Assembly: GCF_014805685.1 (NCBI RefSeq)
Contig: NC_060886.1
Span: forward strand, 14,448,608-14,512,607
Source: Silurus meridionalis
Lineage: Eukaryota; Chordata; Actinopteri; Siluriformes; Siluridae
DNA: 64,000 bases
Reading direction: 5' to 3'
Made by a program: the position numbers and the translations under genes. Each line of letters opens with the position of its first letter. Position 1 is the first letter of the stretch. The notes under the pieces are model-generated. The model was given only the letters and a program-made list of their open reading frames with translations, ran no database searches and was not told where the DNA came from. Positions 1 through 12,066 of this stretch are shown here, in pieces.

Positions 1-1216
1 TGTTTAAACTTTTTATACTTTTTTGGTACTACATGTTTTAAAAATATAGTGTGCAATAAGGATTGATTTTTGGTTAAAAAATACATTTGTACATACTGCC
101 ATTAAGACAACATAATGTTCTCACTGTTTTCAATATTAGTCTTAATTTAATTATCTGTTCTATTTTTTTTATTTTGGAATATAACACCAACTACTTTGGG
201 TCGGTACAAACAAAAATAATGGCTGTGCGAGCAGGATTTCAAAAACAGCTCTGTGCTCATCTCAACCAATTACAGACTTGAGTGATGCAACTGAGGTTGA
301 GGAACTGTCATAGCCAGTAATGACAGTGTTTGCATCTGGCATTTCTACAGAAATGTTTTTTTCCAGAGTTTCCTGGTGTGTAATATGATTCACATAAAAA
401 AAAATAAAAAAAACTCTAGAAGAAACTAGAAGTTCTGAAAATACCGATATAAAGAACATTTAACAAACACAGATGCCAATAATTTTATTGTGCTATGTAC
501 ATAATGTCATTGTGTTACAACAGAGTGCACATTATATATATTTTGGATTTAATGCTATATTTGCAATAACAAATTAATAGGATTTATTAATAAGAAATTA
601 ATCAATTATTTGTAAGCTTGACAGATACATTTTAGAATTTGTCTGCACATAATTAGCAGAAACAGTAAATTACTGCTGTGTTACTTCTGCTGTTTTGGCA
701 TTGTAAATATGAATAGCAATGAGGCTAAGAGTGAATGTGTTAGACTGCACGTCTGCAACCAGGCAACTGGACTAAGTCAGTATAATATCTTTCCATTCTA
801 AAAGACATGAACAGCAACTTTACCCATATTGTTGAAACAAAGGGTAGTAAACTGGGAACTTAAGCTCTGCTGGCTACCTTAAGTAAAAAAAAAAAATTGT
901 TTTTACATTTTTGGTGTTATCGTCCTGTGCTCCATTGATTAACATACATTAATAATATCACTGTGTATGATTTCCTTTAACCAGGCACATTGCTAGGGTC
1001 AATAAGCAGATCTAAGTTTTTGGGATTTCTCATACAGAAATTGGGCTACTTTAAAACACACCAGACAAACTACACCTTGTCTAAAAAGAATAAGTATATT
1101 GAAACTTTTTCACATCTTATCATTGACCATTGGATTAATTTTATAACAGATTTGATTTAATTAATATAATATTAATATAATATTAATATAATATATAATA
1201 TTAAAACTGCTTGTTA
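1..1216. other. AT-rich intergenic DNA, no gene seen
   Basis: No open frame longer than about 65 codons and no recognisable protein. The end holds a short tandem of ATTAATATA-type units (about 1163-1205) that abuts the mariner-like element. Confidence 0.6.
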
Positions 1217-1218
1217 TA

Positions 1219-1798
1219 TGAGGTGGTATCAAAAAGTTTTCAGACTAACTCTGTTTACAATTAAGTACTTTAGTTATCAAAGTTTACACACTATCACCTT
1301 CAAAATAGTACTCTTACACAGCAATACTGCACTCCCTGTGTTCCAGCCACTTCTGAAATATGTCCTGGAATTCTTCTTTTCAAACCATGTCAAGCACCTT
1401 CTGCGATTCACATTGGATCTTTGCAATGGCATCGCAAATACCTTTGTGCTAGATCTTTATATTTATGAAGAGGGCAAAGTCTGCAGGAGCCAAACTAGCA
1501 AGTAGGGAGGGTGTGGAAGTGAGATCATGTTGTTTCCAGTGAGAAACTCATGTGTGAGAAAAGCTCGGTAATAGAGTGCAATGTCATTTTGAGGCACCTG
1601 ATTTTCACAGAAATCGCACTCCATAACGCATATGGTCAGAATAGGACCAGTTTTACAGCTCTTGATGTACCTAGGATGATGTCATCTAACACACTGACTT
1701 ATGAAGGTCGATGCTTCCTGCGGCTGTGCGTGCAGCCTTGTGCTGCCATCTGTTAAAGTGTTACAAAACTAGCCTCAAAACTTTTTGATACCACCTCA
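1219..1798. mobile_element. Mariner-like non-autonomous element
   Basis: A 580-bp element with inverted termini (TGAGGTGGTATCAAAAAG at the left, its exact complement at the right), flanked on both sides by TA. This is the Tc1/mariner target pattern. The interior has no intact transposase frame, so it is a deleted or decayed copy. Confidence 0.8.
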
Positions 1799-1800
1799 TA

Positions 1801-3342
1801 TGTTATACCAATGATATCTACTCTATCCAAGTTCAAATCATGGTGTCTCACTGACTGTTGGCCAGAATGCGCCAATACACCCTTGTCAACCATGTTTTGG
1901 AAAAGCAGAAATGATATGAGGCTCAATGGCAGTGCATCAGAGAGTATTTGGCACATTGCAGCTTGAGAAATTGGTCACTTAGAGTTGGCTTTCATACAGC
2001 ACTGCAGAGCATTAAAAAAGATGGTGTGGAAAATTAAACTGACATATACCACACCAAATCTGGCCTATTTTTTAATAAATTAAATCACTGATCGTATTTG
2101 TCTTTGTTTATGGATTTATGTTTTTCTTGCTTTCTTTATTTATTCATAAGTCTGGATTACAATATATTCATCACATTCACACTTGGTGAGTTTCACATTT
2201 TACATTTCAACAATTAGTGCTGTGTATAAAAGTGTATTCAATATTGATTGCTTTCGATAACTTCAATAAATTTCTGTCTATTGTACTATTTCTGTCTTTG
2301 AAATACTTGAGCTAGAGGGCTAGAAATAGGCTAGGGTAAAACCGCCTAGTTGGTTAAGGCATTATTATTTTGTACAGATGCAAGAATATTTCTATAGAGG
2401 CCTGCACAGATGTAGAAAGTATGCATTGACAGATCCACTTGTGTTATTTAAGTGAAAGCCACACCTTAGATGCACCATTTATTACATCTCTGAACAGCTA
2501 TTTTATTTCCTATTTTTGTTATACATTATGTATATGGGTCTATCCCCACTGACGTAAACAGGATATTGATCTTGTATGACTGAAAATGTCAGCCCATGAA
2601 TATATTCAGGATGATCATTGAGTGGACAGACTTTTCTAGAGAAACGTTGGCTTGTTTCTTCCCTATATAAAAAATATGACAGCCCATTTATTCCTACAGC
2701 TAATACAAACCAATCTGTCCCTGCTGTCTGTGCCTGTCCCCATCTGTTTGGTGGACCAAAAAAAACCTAATAGCCAGAAATTGGTATGAGGATAATATAG
2801 AAATGATCAGACACTCTGACCCCTAACAATGACTGCATATGGTTGTGTGCTCACACGGTTCTTTGCTCTCTACATTATTAAGAACACCTAATGATCTCTT
2901 AACTTTCTGCAGCATGTAAAAAGTCATAGTTCTAATTAATCATTAAAACTTTGTTCTTACGTGATCCCAAAATGCACATTTTGGGTCAGTGATCACACAA
3001 GAAGGACTCAAGCATCAGCTCATAATTCGCACTGCAAAAAAATATTATTGGCTGTGCCCTCCATCAAAAACCTTTTCTATCATCAAACAAAAAAAGATAG
3101 GAGTCAGGCTAATCAGCAGCTCTTACTGTCCTGCCTACTGCCTACTTTTAGTTTCTCCCATTAGTGTAGCTACTGAATCATGTAGACAAAAATCATCAAG
3201 ACAGTCTGCACTCTGTGGAATTCATTGTCATCCAGAAACTTACTGAACATAAAATCTGTTATCACCAGATTTATTTTATGCATGGCACTGGCCACTGCAG
3301 TAAATGACAAATACACAGCTCTTATGAAGTGCAATATCAAGG

Positions 3343-3344
<2 letters not shown>
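1801..3344. other. Intergenic DNA without recognisable genes
   Basis: Mixed AT-rich unique sequence. The two overlapping frames near 2961-3246 (67 and 85 codons) resemble nothing I know and have no splice context. I treat the stretch as non-coding. Confidence 0.5.

Positions 3345-3432
<88 letters not shown>
3345..3432. repeat. (TA)n microsatellite
   Basis: About 44 uninterrupted TA units, followed by TATTTG and an ATTT run. It marks the left side of a Tc1-derived fragment. Confidence 0.97.
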
Positions 3433-3437
<5 letters not shown>

Positions 3438-3807
3438 ATATATTTGTATTTATTTATTTATTTATTTATTTATTTATCTCTTATGTTAAGTTATTATGTT
3501 AACAGTATAATGATTACCAAATAAATATTTTAAACCACTGGTAATCATTATACTGGTCTTTGAGGGTCAGAATTTTAGCTGATAGACAGGTGTTCAAATT
3601 TGTGTACTAGACAGGTGTACTTATTTGCAGCTGTATCAAACAAATAAATAGTTTAAAAATCATATATTGTGATTTCTGGATTTTTTTTTTTTAGATTATG
3701 TCTCTCACAGTGGACATGCACCTACGATGACAATTTCAGACCCTTCCATGATTTCTAAGTGGGATAACTTGCAAAATAGCAGGGTGTTCAAATACTTATT
3801 TTCCTCA

Positions 3808-3810
<3 letters not shown>
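3433..3810 (-). mobile_element. Tc1-like transposon fragment between two (TA)n tracts
   Basis: The right end (about 3560-3810) reads, on the minus strand, as the terminal region of a common fish Tc1 element, starting CAGTGAGGAAAATAAGTA and including a conserved stretch around ACTGTGAGAGACATAATC. The left half has no transposase and seems to be a deletion remnant. TA repeats follow on both sides, in line with Tc1 insertion at TA. Confidence 0.65.
3503..3554. repeat. Perfect 17-bp inverted repeat (hairpin)
   Basis: CAGTATAATGATTACCA at 3503-3519 is exactly complementary to 3538-3554, with an 18-bp AT-rich loop. It lies inside the Tc1-derived fragment and could be a replication or deletion scar. 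Confidence 0.8.

Positions 3811-3895
<85 letters not shown>
3811..3895. repeat. (TA)n microsatellite
   Basis: About 42 TA units directly between the Tc1 terminus (ending CCTCACTG) and the start of the tRNA-like tandem array. Confidence 0.97.
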
Positions 3896-3899
<4 letters not shown>

Positions 3900-6119
3900 C
3901 ACAAGAAGTTAATCAAGGTGTTGGTTTACCGATCACAGCTCCCGACAAGGTTGTGGGTTCTAGCCCTGACATCGCAAAGCATAATTCTTTTTTTTTTTCT
4001 TTGTCTTTTTTAAATACTTGTTTGGCCTACTTTTAATATGAGTTACATGGTGTTGAAGTATGGAAAAGTAGCCATGTTGGTGCATTAGGCTTATTGACTG
4101 CTTACACAAGTCAGAAGTAATAGCTCAGTTGGTAAGGTGCTGGTTTACCGATCGACAGCTCCCAGTAAGGTTGTGGGTTCTAGCCCCACCATTACAAAGA
4201 ATATATATATATATATATATATTTTTTTAAATCCAATAGTTTGTCCACTTTGATAGATTAATCTGTAAATCTATTTATTAATTAAAGAGACCTGTTGAAA
4301 AGATTGCTTTATTTCTTTGTCTTTTTTTAAATGCTTGTTTGGCCTACTTTTAATATGAGTTACATGGTGTTGAAGTATGGAAAAGTAGCCATGTTGGTTC
4401 ATTAGGCTTATTGACTGCTTACACAAGTCAGAAATTATAGCTCAGTGGATAAGGTGTTGGTTTATTGATCACAGCTCCCCACAAGGTTGTGGGTTCTCGC
4501 CCCACCATTGCAAAGCATAATTATTATTATTTTTTTAATCCAATAGTTTGTCTACTTTGTTACATTAATCTGTAAATCTATTTGGTAATTAAAGAGACCT
4601 GTTGAAAAGATTGCTTTCTTTCTTTGTCTTTTTCAAATACTTGTTTGGCCTACTTTTAATATGAGTTACAAGGTGTTGAAGTATGGAAAAGTAGCCATGT
4701 TGGTTCATTAGGGTTATTAACTGCTTACACACGGCAGAAATCATAGCTCAGTTGGTAAGGTGTCGGTTTACCGATCAAAAGCTCGCCACTAGGTTGTGGG
4801 TTCTAGCCCCACCATTGCAAAGCATACTTTCTAATTTTTTTTAATCCAATAGTTTGTCCACTTTGATAGATTCATCTGTAAATCTACTTGTTAATTAAAG
4901 AGACCTGCTGAAAATATTGCTTTATTTCTTTGTCTTTTTTGAAATACTTGTTTGGCCTACTTTTAATATGAGTTACAAGGTGTTGAAGTATGGAATAGTA
5001 GCCATATTGACTGCTTACACTAGTCAGAAATAATAGCTCAGTGGGTAAGGTGTTGGTTTACCAATCACAGCTCCCCACAAGGTTGTGGGTTTTAGCCACA
5101 TAATTGCAAAGCATAAATTTTTTTTTTTCAAATCCAATAGTTTGTCCACTTTGTTACATTAATCTGTAAATCTACTTGTTAATTAAAGAGACCTGTTGAA
5201 AAGATTGCTTTATTTCTTTGTCTTTTTTAAATACTTGTTTGGCCTACTTTTAATATGAGTTACATGGTGTTGAAGTATGGAATAGTAGCCATGTTGTTTT
5301 ATTAGGCTTATTGACTGCCTAAACTAGTCAGATTTAATAGCTCAGTGGGTAAGGCGTTGGTTTACCAATCACAGCTCTCCATAAGGTTGTCAGTTCTAGC
5401 CCCACCATCGCAGAGCATAATTCTTTTTTTTTTTTTAATCCAATAGTTTGTCTACTTTGTTACATTAATCTGTAAATCTATTTGTTAATTAAAGAGACCT
5501 GTTGAAAAGATTGCTTTATTTCTTTGTCTTTTTTTAAATACTTGTTTGGCCTACTTTTAATATGAGTTACATGGTGTTGAAGTATGGAAAAGTAGCCATT
5601 TTGGTTCATTAGGGTTATTGACTGCTTATCCAAGGCAGAAATCATAGCTCAGTTGGTAAGGTGTTGGTTTACCGATCAAAAGCTCGCCGCAAGGTTATGG
5701 GTTCTAGCCCCACCATTGCAAAGCCTAATTTTTTTTTTTTTTTTTAATCCAATAGTTTGTCCACTTTGATAGAATAATCTGCAAATTTATTTATTAATTA
5801 AAGAGACCTGTTGAAAAGATTGCTTAATTTCTTTGTCTATTTTAAATACTTGTTTGGCCTACTTTTAATATGAGTTACATGGTGTTGAAGTATGGAAAAG
5901 TAGCCATTTTGGTTCATTAGGCTTATTGACTGTTAACACATCACAAATCATAGCGCAGTTAGTAAGGTGTTAGGTTACCAATCACAGCTCCCCACAAGGT
6001 TGTGGGTTCTAGCCCCATAATTGCAAAGCATAAATTTTTTTTTTTTCAAATCCAATAGTTTGTCCACTTTGTTACATTAATCTGTAAATCTACTTGTTAA
6101 TTAAAGAGACCTGTTGAAA

Positions 6120-7283
6120 ATATTGCTTTATTTCTTTGTCTTTTTTAAATACTTGTTTGGCCTACTTTTAATGAGTTACAAGGTGTTGAAGTATGGAATA
6201 GTAGCCATGTTGTTTTATTAGGCTTATTGACTGTCTAAACTAGTCAGAAATAATAGCTCAGTGGGTAAGCCGTTTGTTTACCGATCACAGCTCTCCATAA
6301 GGTTGTCGGTTCTAGCCCCACCGTCGCAGAGCACAATTCTTTTTTTTTTTTTTTTATCCAATAGTTTGTCTACTTTGTTACATTAATCTGTAAATCTATT
6401 TGTTAATTAAAGAGACCTGTTGAAAAGATTCCTTTATTTCTTTGTCTTTTTGTCTTTGGTGTTGAAGTATGGAAAAGTAGCCATGTTGGTTCATTAGGTT
6501 ATTGACTGCTTACGCAAGTCAGAATTAATAGCTCAGTGGGTAAGGTGTTGGTTTACCAATCACAGCTCCCCACAAGGTTGTGGGTTCAAGCCCCACCATT
6601 GCAGAGCATAATTATTATTATTTTTTTTTAATCCAATAGTTTGTCTACTTTGTTACATTAGTCTGTAAATCTATTTATTGATTAAAGAGACCTGTTGAAA
6701 AGATTGCTTTATTTCTTTGTCTTTTTAAATACTTGTTTGGCCTACTTTTAATGAGTTACAAGGTGTTGAAGTATGGAATAGTAGCCATGTTGTTTTATTA
6801 GGCTTATTGACTGTCTAAACTAGTCAGAAATAATAGCTCAGTGGGTAAGCCGTTTGTTTACCGATCACAGCTTCCTATGAGGTTGTCGTTTCTAGCCCCA
6901 CCGTCGCAGAGCACAGTTATTTTTTTTTTTTTTTTATCCAATAGTTTGTCTACTTTGTTACATTAATCTGTAAATCTATTTGTTAATTAAAGAGACCTGT
7001 TGAAAAGATTCCTTTATTTCTTTGTCTTTTTGTCTTTGGTGTTGAAGTATGGAAAAGTAGCCATGTTGGTTCATTAGGTTTATTGACTGCTTACGCAAGT
7101 CAGAATTAATAGCTCAGTGGGTAAGGTGTTGGTTTACCAATCACAGCTCCCCAAAAGGTTGTGGGTTCAAGCCCCACCATTGCAGAGCATAGTTATTATT
7201 ATTTTTTTTTAATCCAATAGTTTGTCTACTTTGTTACATTAGTCTGTAAATCTATTTATTGATTAAAGAGACCTGTTGAAAAG
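6120..7283. repeat. Higher-order duplication of a two-unit block inside the array
   Basis: About 582 bp (6120-6701) is repeated at about 6702-7283. Both blocks share private variants: the shortened TTTTAATGAGTTACAAGG, GTAAGCCGTTTG, CACCGTCGCAGAGCAC, and then the same loss of about 30 bp giving TTTGTCTTTTTGTCTTTGG. The B-box arms at 6301/6883 and 6578/7159 are offset by 582 and 581 bp. This is the expected mark of unequal crossing over. Confidence 0.85.
6519..6610 (+). other. Representative tRNA-like head with Pol III-type A and B boxes
   Basis: The head at 6529-6597 reads TAGCTCAGTGGGTAAGG (A-box-like, TRGYNNARNNGG) and, 54 bp further on, GGTTCAAGCCC (fits the B box GGTTCRANNCC). The T arm is perfect: GTGGG, 7-nt loop TTCAAGC, CCCAC. 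T-runs follow within about 30 bases and could stop Pol III. The acceptor stem does not pair and the D stem is poor, so this is not a working tRNA gene. Units near 6578, 7159, 7774, 8665 and 9279 have the canonical TTCAAGC loop; most others have TTCTAGC. Confidence 0.7.
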
Positions 7284-10200
7284 ATTGCTTTATTTCTTTG
7301 TCTTTTTTAAATACTTGTTTGGCCTACTTTTAATATGAGTTACATGGTGTTGAAGTATGGAAAAGTAGCCATTTTGGTTTATTAGGCTTATTGACTGCTT
7401 ACACAAGTCAGAAATCATAGCTTAGTTGGTATGGTGTTGGTTTACCAATCAACAGCTCCCAACAAGGTTGTGGGTTCTAGCCCAACAATTGCAAAGCATG
7501 ATTTAATTTTTTTTTCAAATCCAATAGTTTGTCCACTTTGTTACATTATTCTGTAAATCTACTTGTAAATTAAAGAGACCTGTTGAAAAGATTGCTTTAT
7601 TTCTTTGTCTTTTTTGAAATACTTGTTTGGCCTACTTTTAATGAGTTACATGGTGTTAAAGTATGGGAACGTAGCCATGTTGGTTTATTAGGCTTATTGA
7701 CTGCTTGCACAAGTCAGAATTAATAGCTCAGTGGGTAAGGTGTTGGTTTTTCCAATCACAGCTTCCCACAAGGTTGTGGGTTCAAGCCCCACCATTGCAG
7801 AGCATAATTATTATTATTTTTTTTTAATCCAATAGTTTGTCTACTTTGTTACATTAATCTGTAAATTTATTTATTAATTAAAGAGACCTGTTGAAAAGAT
7901 TGCTTTATTTCTTTGTCTTTTTTAAATACTTGTTTGGCCTACTTTTAATATGAGTTACATGGTGTTGAAGTATGGAAAAGTAGCCATTTTGGTTCATTAG
8001 GGTTATTAACTGCTTACACAAGGCAGAAATCATAGCTCAGTTGGTAAGGTGTCGGTTTACCGATCAAAAGCTCGCCACTAGGTTGTGGGTTCTAACCCCA
8101 CCATTGCAAAGCATACTTTTTATATATTTTTTATCCAATAGTTTGTCCACTTTGATAGATTAATCTGTAAATCTACTTGTTAATTAAAGAGACCTGTTAA
8201 AAATATTGCTTTATTTCTTTGTCTTTTTTGAAATACTTGTTTGGCCTACTTTTAATATGAGTTACAAGGTGTTGAAGTATGGAATAGTAGCCATATTGTT
8301 TTATTAGGCTTATTGACTGCTTACACTAGTCAGAAATAATAGCTCAGTGGGTAAGGTGTTGGTTTACCAATCACAGCTCCCCACAAGGTTGTGGGTTCTC
8401 GCCCCACCATTGCAAAGCATAATTATTATTATTTTTTTTTAATCCAATAGTTTGTCTACTTTGTTACATTAATCTGTAAATCTATTTGTTAATTAAAGAG
8501 ACCTGTTGAAAAGATTGCTTTATTTCTTTGTCTTTTTGTCTTTGGTGTTGAAGTATGGAAAAGTAGCCATGTTGGTTCATTAGGTTTATTGACTGCTTAC
8601 ACAAGTCAGAATTAATAGCTCAGTGGGTAAGGTGTTGGTTTACCAATCACAGCTTCCCACAAGGTTGTGGGTTCAAGCCCCACCATTGCAGAGCATATTT
8701 ATTATTATTTTTTTTTAATCCAATAGTTTGTCTACTTTGTTACATTAGTCTGTAAATCTATTTATTAATTAAAGAGACCTGTTGAAAAGATTGCTTTATT
8801 TCTTTGTCTTTTTTAAATACTTGTTTGGCCTACTTTTAATATGAGTTACATGGTGTTGAAGTATGGAAAAGTAGCCATTTTGGTTTATTAGGTTTATTGA
8901 CTGCTTACACAAGTCAGAAATCATAACTCAGTTGGTAAGGTGTTGGTTTACCGATCAAAAGCTCCCCACAAGGTTGTGGGTTCTAGCCCCACCATTGCAA
9001 AGCATAATTTAGTTTTATTTTTTTATCCAATAGTTTGTCCACTTTGATAGATTAATCTGTAAATCTATTTATTAATTAAAGAGACCTGTTGAAAAGATTG
9101 CTTAATTTCTTTGTCTTTTTTAAATACTTGTTCGGCCTACTTTTAATATGAGTTACATGGTGTTGAAGTATGGAAAAGTAGCCATGTTGGTTCATTAGGC
9201 TTATTGACTGCTTAAACAAGATAGAAATAATAGCTCCATGGGTAAGGTGTTGGTTTACCGATCACAACTCTCCATAAGGTTGTGGGTTCAAGCCCCACCA
9301 TTGCAGAGCGTGTTTTTTTTTTTTTTTTTAATCCAATAGTTTGTCTACTTTGTTACATTAATCTGTAAATCTATTTATTAATTAAAGAGACCTGTTGAAA
9401 AGATTGCTTTATTTCTTTGTCTTTTTTAAATACTTGTTTGGCCTACTTTTAATATGAGTTACATGGTGTTGAAGTATGGAAAAGTAGCCATGTTGCTTCA
9501 TTAGGTTTATTGACTGCTTAAACTAGTCAGAAATAATAGCTCAGTGGGTAAGGTGTTAGTTTACCGATCACAGCTCTCCACAAGGTTGTGAGTTCTAGCC
9601 CCACCATCGCAGAGCATAATTCTTTTTTTTTTTTTAAATCCATTAGTTTTTCTACTTTGTTACATTAATCTGTAAATCTATTTGTTAATTAAAGAGACCT
9701 GTTGAAAACATTGCTTTATTTCTTTGTCTTTTTTAAATACTTGTTTGGCCTACTTTTAATATGAGTGACATGGTGTTGAAGTATGGAAAAGTACCCATTT
9801 TGGTTCATTAGCTTATTGACTGCTTAAACAAGTCTGAAATATTAGCTCAGTTGGTAAGGTGTTGGTTTATTGATCAACAGCTCCCAGCAAATTTGTGGGT
9901 TCTAGCCCCACCATTGCAAACAATGTTTTTTTTTTTTTTTTTAAATCCAATAGTTTGTCCACTTTGTTACATTAATCTGTAAATATATTTGTTAATTAAA
10001 GAGACCTGTTGAAAAGATTGCTTTATTTCTTTGTCTTTTTTAAATACTTGTTTGGCCTACTTTTAATATGAGTTACATGATGTTGAAGTATGGAAAAGTA
10101 GCCATTTTGGTTCATTAGGCTTATTGACTGTTAACATAAGTTAGAAATCATAGCTCAGTTGGTAAGGTGTTAGGTTACCAATCATAGCTCCCCACAAGGT

Positions 10201-10531
10201 TGTGGGTTCTAGCCCCACAATTGCAAAGCATACATTTTTTTTTTTTTCAAATCCAATAGTTTGTCCACTTTGTTACATGAATCTGTAAATTTACTTGTTA
10301 ATTAAAGAGACCTGCTGAAAAGATTGCTTTATTTCTTTGTCTTTTTTGAAATACTTGTTTGGCCTACTTTTAATATGAGTTACAAGGTGTTGAAGTATGG
10401 AAAATTAGCCATGTTGTTTTATTAGGCTTATTGACTGCTTAAACTAGTCAGAAATAATAGCTCAGTGGGTAAGGTGTTGGTTTATCAATCACAGCTGCCC
10501 ATAAGGTTGTGGGTGCTAGCCCCACCATCGC

Positions 10532-10964
10532 GCCTATGTTCCAAACTTTATGCTGGTATCTATACGGTAGATACCTGATAAATGTAATTTGATGTGCATA
10601 TATGGGAAAAAAAACGATTAAATGGTACCCCTAACTATTAAGGTTTCAGTTCTTGTGCAGTGCCACAAACTAGCTTAAGCAATGATCTTTTTGTAACATC
10701 ATATGGATGCAAGAGTTGGACAGTGAGGAAGATAGACAGAAAGAAAAACATCTTTGAATAGGGTTCTGCCAAAGAATCTAACCAAGAATGGTACTGGAAG
10801 CTCTTTTACTTCGGAAACAGAATAGTGCATGCTGGGCAAAGTGCAAGGTCAACATACTGTAGAAGATCACCACAGCCATGGATTCCCCAACTTTATGTTA
10901 GCTCATTAGAAGAACAGAGGATGCATTTCATGATAAATATCCATAGATCCATATATCCATAGAT

Positions 10965-10965
<1 letters not shown>
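10532..10965 (+). mobile_element. Short LINE 3' remnant after the array
   Basis: At about 10688-10915 the plus strand reads YGCKSWTVRKIDRKKN, a pattern typical of the region after the reverse transcriptase in RTE/L1-like LINEs. It then has a stop and decayed sequence ending LYVSSLEEQR. The piece is far too short to be active. The 150 bases before it look unique. Confidence 0.5.

Positions 10966-11035
<70 letters not shown>
10966..11035. repeat. (TA)n microsatellite
   Basis: About 35 TA units, preceded by two or three copies of an ATCCATAG motif. Confidence 0.95.
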
Positions 11036-11039
<4 letters not shown>

Positions 11040-11520
11040 GTTTAATAAAAGTTAAAATAGAAATGTTTGAGAAAAGCTTTCCAAGCTTTACTGTGGGAGG
11101 TTTGCCAGTATGCAAATCAATATTTGTCTCCTTTAATTTAAAACTATACTGTCAGCAAAAATCTTTAAATTAACAATTTGGCTCACTGGGCAGCAAAAAT
11201 ATTTGCAACTTCGATTTGCTTAAAATATTTTTGTTACCTAGAACTGCTTATGTTATGTGGCATTGCAGAAAACCTTCATTATGTCATCATTCTATAATTT
11301 TCCGCTCTGGTCTATGAAGTAATCCTGACTCCATCATAAATTGGCAGTGTCTAAATGTAATTTTGGCTCTAATAATTTTGGCACTGAAACAAGCCTTGTA
11401 TTACTGAACTGTTTCCATTGTTTTGCAAGATTTGATTCGCACCAAAATTGCTGGATACTTGTGGCCATGAATCTAGAGATCAAAAAGGCTGTGCTCTTTG
11501 GGTGGGAGGCATGGCATTTG

Positions 11521-11523
<3 letters not shown>

Positions 11524-11584
<61 letters not shown>
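11524..11584. repeat. (TC)n microsatellite
   Basis: About 30 TC units. The Ser-Leu and Arg-Glu open frames across it are artefacts of the repeat. Confidence 0.97.
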
Positions 11585-11586
<2 letters not shown>

Positions 11587-12066
11587 GTCAATTAGTATGA
11601 CACTAGACAAACGTGGGCATTTGTAAGCTCATGAATGTAGACATGGGTGGATACAGCTTTCCTCTGAGTGAATGACTGTTCAATATAAATAAAAAATACT
11701 TCATTTTGAATAATTTTATACTAACAGCCACCAATGTGTTCCCAAACAAGAAAAGTACAAATTGTTAGCATTGCTGTATTCAAACTGTATAAATATATAA
11801 AAGAACAATGGCTAAGGAACATTGCCAAACAGATTAACAAAAACAATGCTACATCCCTACAAAATAAGTAACATCTATATAAGTATAGTATGATGGGAGG
11901 GGGGGGAAACAACCTCTAATTTGTATAGTAGGAATACAATTAAGTGTATACATGTACAGTACACACACAGTATCTCACAAGTAAATATGTATATAATACA
12001 TGTATAATAATCACAAAAAAGTTCAGATTACACAGCAAATGACAATAACCACACATAATTTAAATA

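Larger units (their letters stand above)
3903..10531 (+). repeat. Satellite array of 23 units (~305 bp) with tRNA/SINE-like heads
   Basis: Twenty-three copies of the arm containing TTGTGGGTTCTAGCCCC or a close variant occur at about 3951, 4171, 4487, 4794, 5083, 5387, 5691, 6000, 6301, 6578, 6883, 7159, 7468, 7774, 8083, 8389, 8665, 8974, 9279, 9585, 9893, 10200 and 10507. Spacing is mostly 301-309 bp, with three intervals of 276-278, one of 289 and one of 220. Each unit has a tRNA-like head (TAGCTCAGTGGGTAAGG ... GGTTGTGGGTTCTAGCCCC), a variable T-run of about 8-17, and an AT-rich body with AATCCAATAGTTTGTCCAC, TTAAAGAGACCTGTTG and GTTTGGCCTACTTTTAATA. The head-to-tail order is constant and the array ends abruptly near CACCATCGC. 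It is not a SINE insertion cluster, because the whole body repeats with the head. Confidence 0.93.

Noticed and set aside
3225..3524. Open frames rich in alternating Tyr-Ile across (TA)n tracts (also near 3705, 10906, 35319, 37671, 44399, 54482)
   Set aside because: They are read-throughs of dinucleotide repeats, with no start context and no homology.
3903..10531. True tRNA genes in the tandem units
   Set aside because: The T arm is good but the acceptor stem does not pair, the D stem is poor and the anticodon region has a 10-base loop in the best fold.
3903..10531. CRISPR array
   Set aside because: Units are 305 bp and nearly identical throughout, with no short repeat/spacer alternation; the DNA is vertebrate.
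11334..11595. Opposed 85-codon frames with Arg-Glu and Ser-Leu runs
   Set aside because: Produced by the (TC)n tract.
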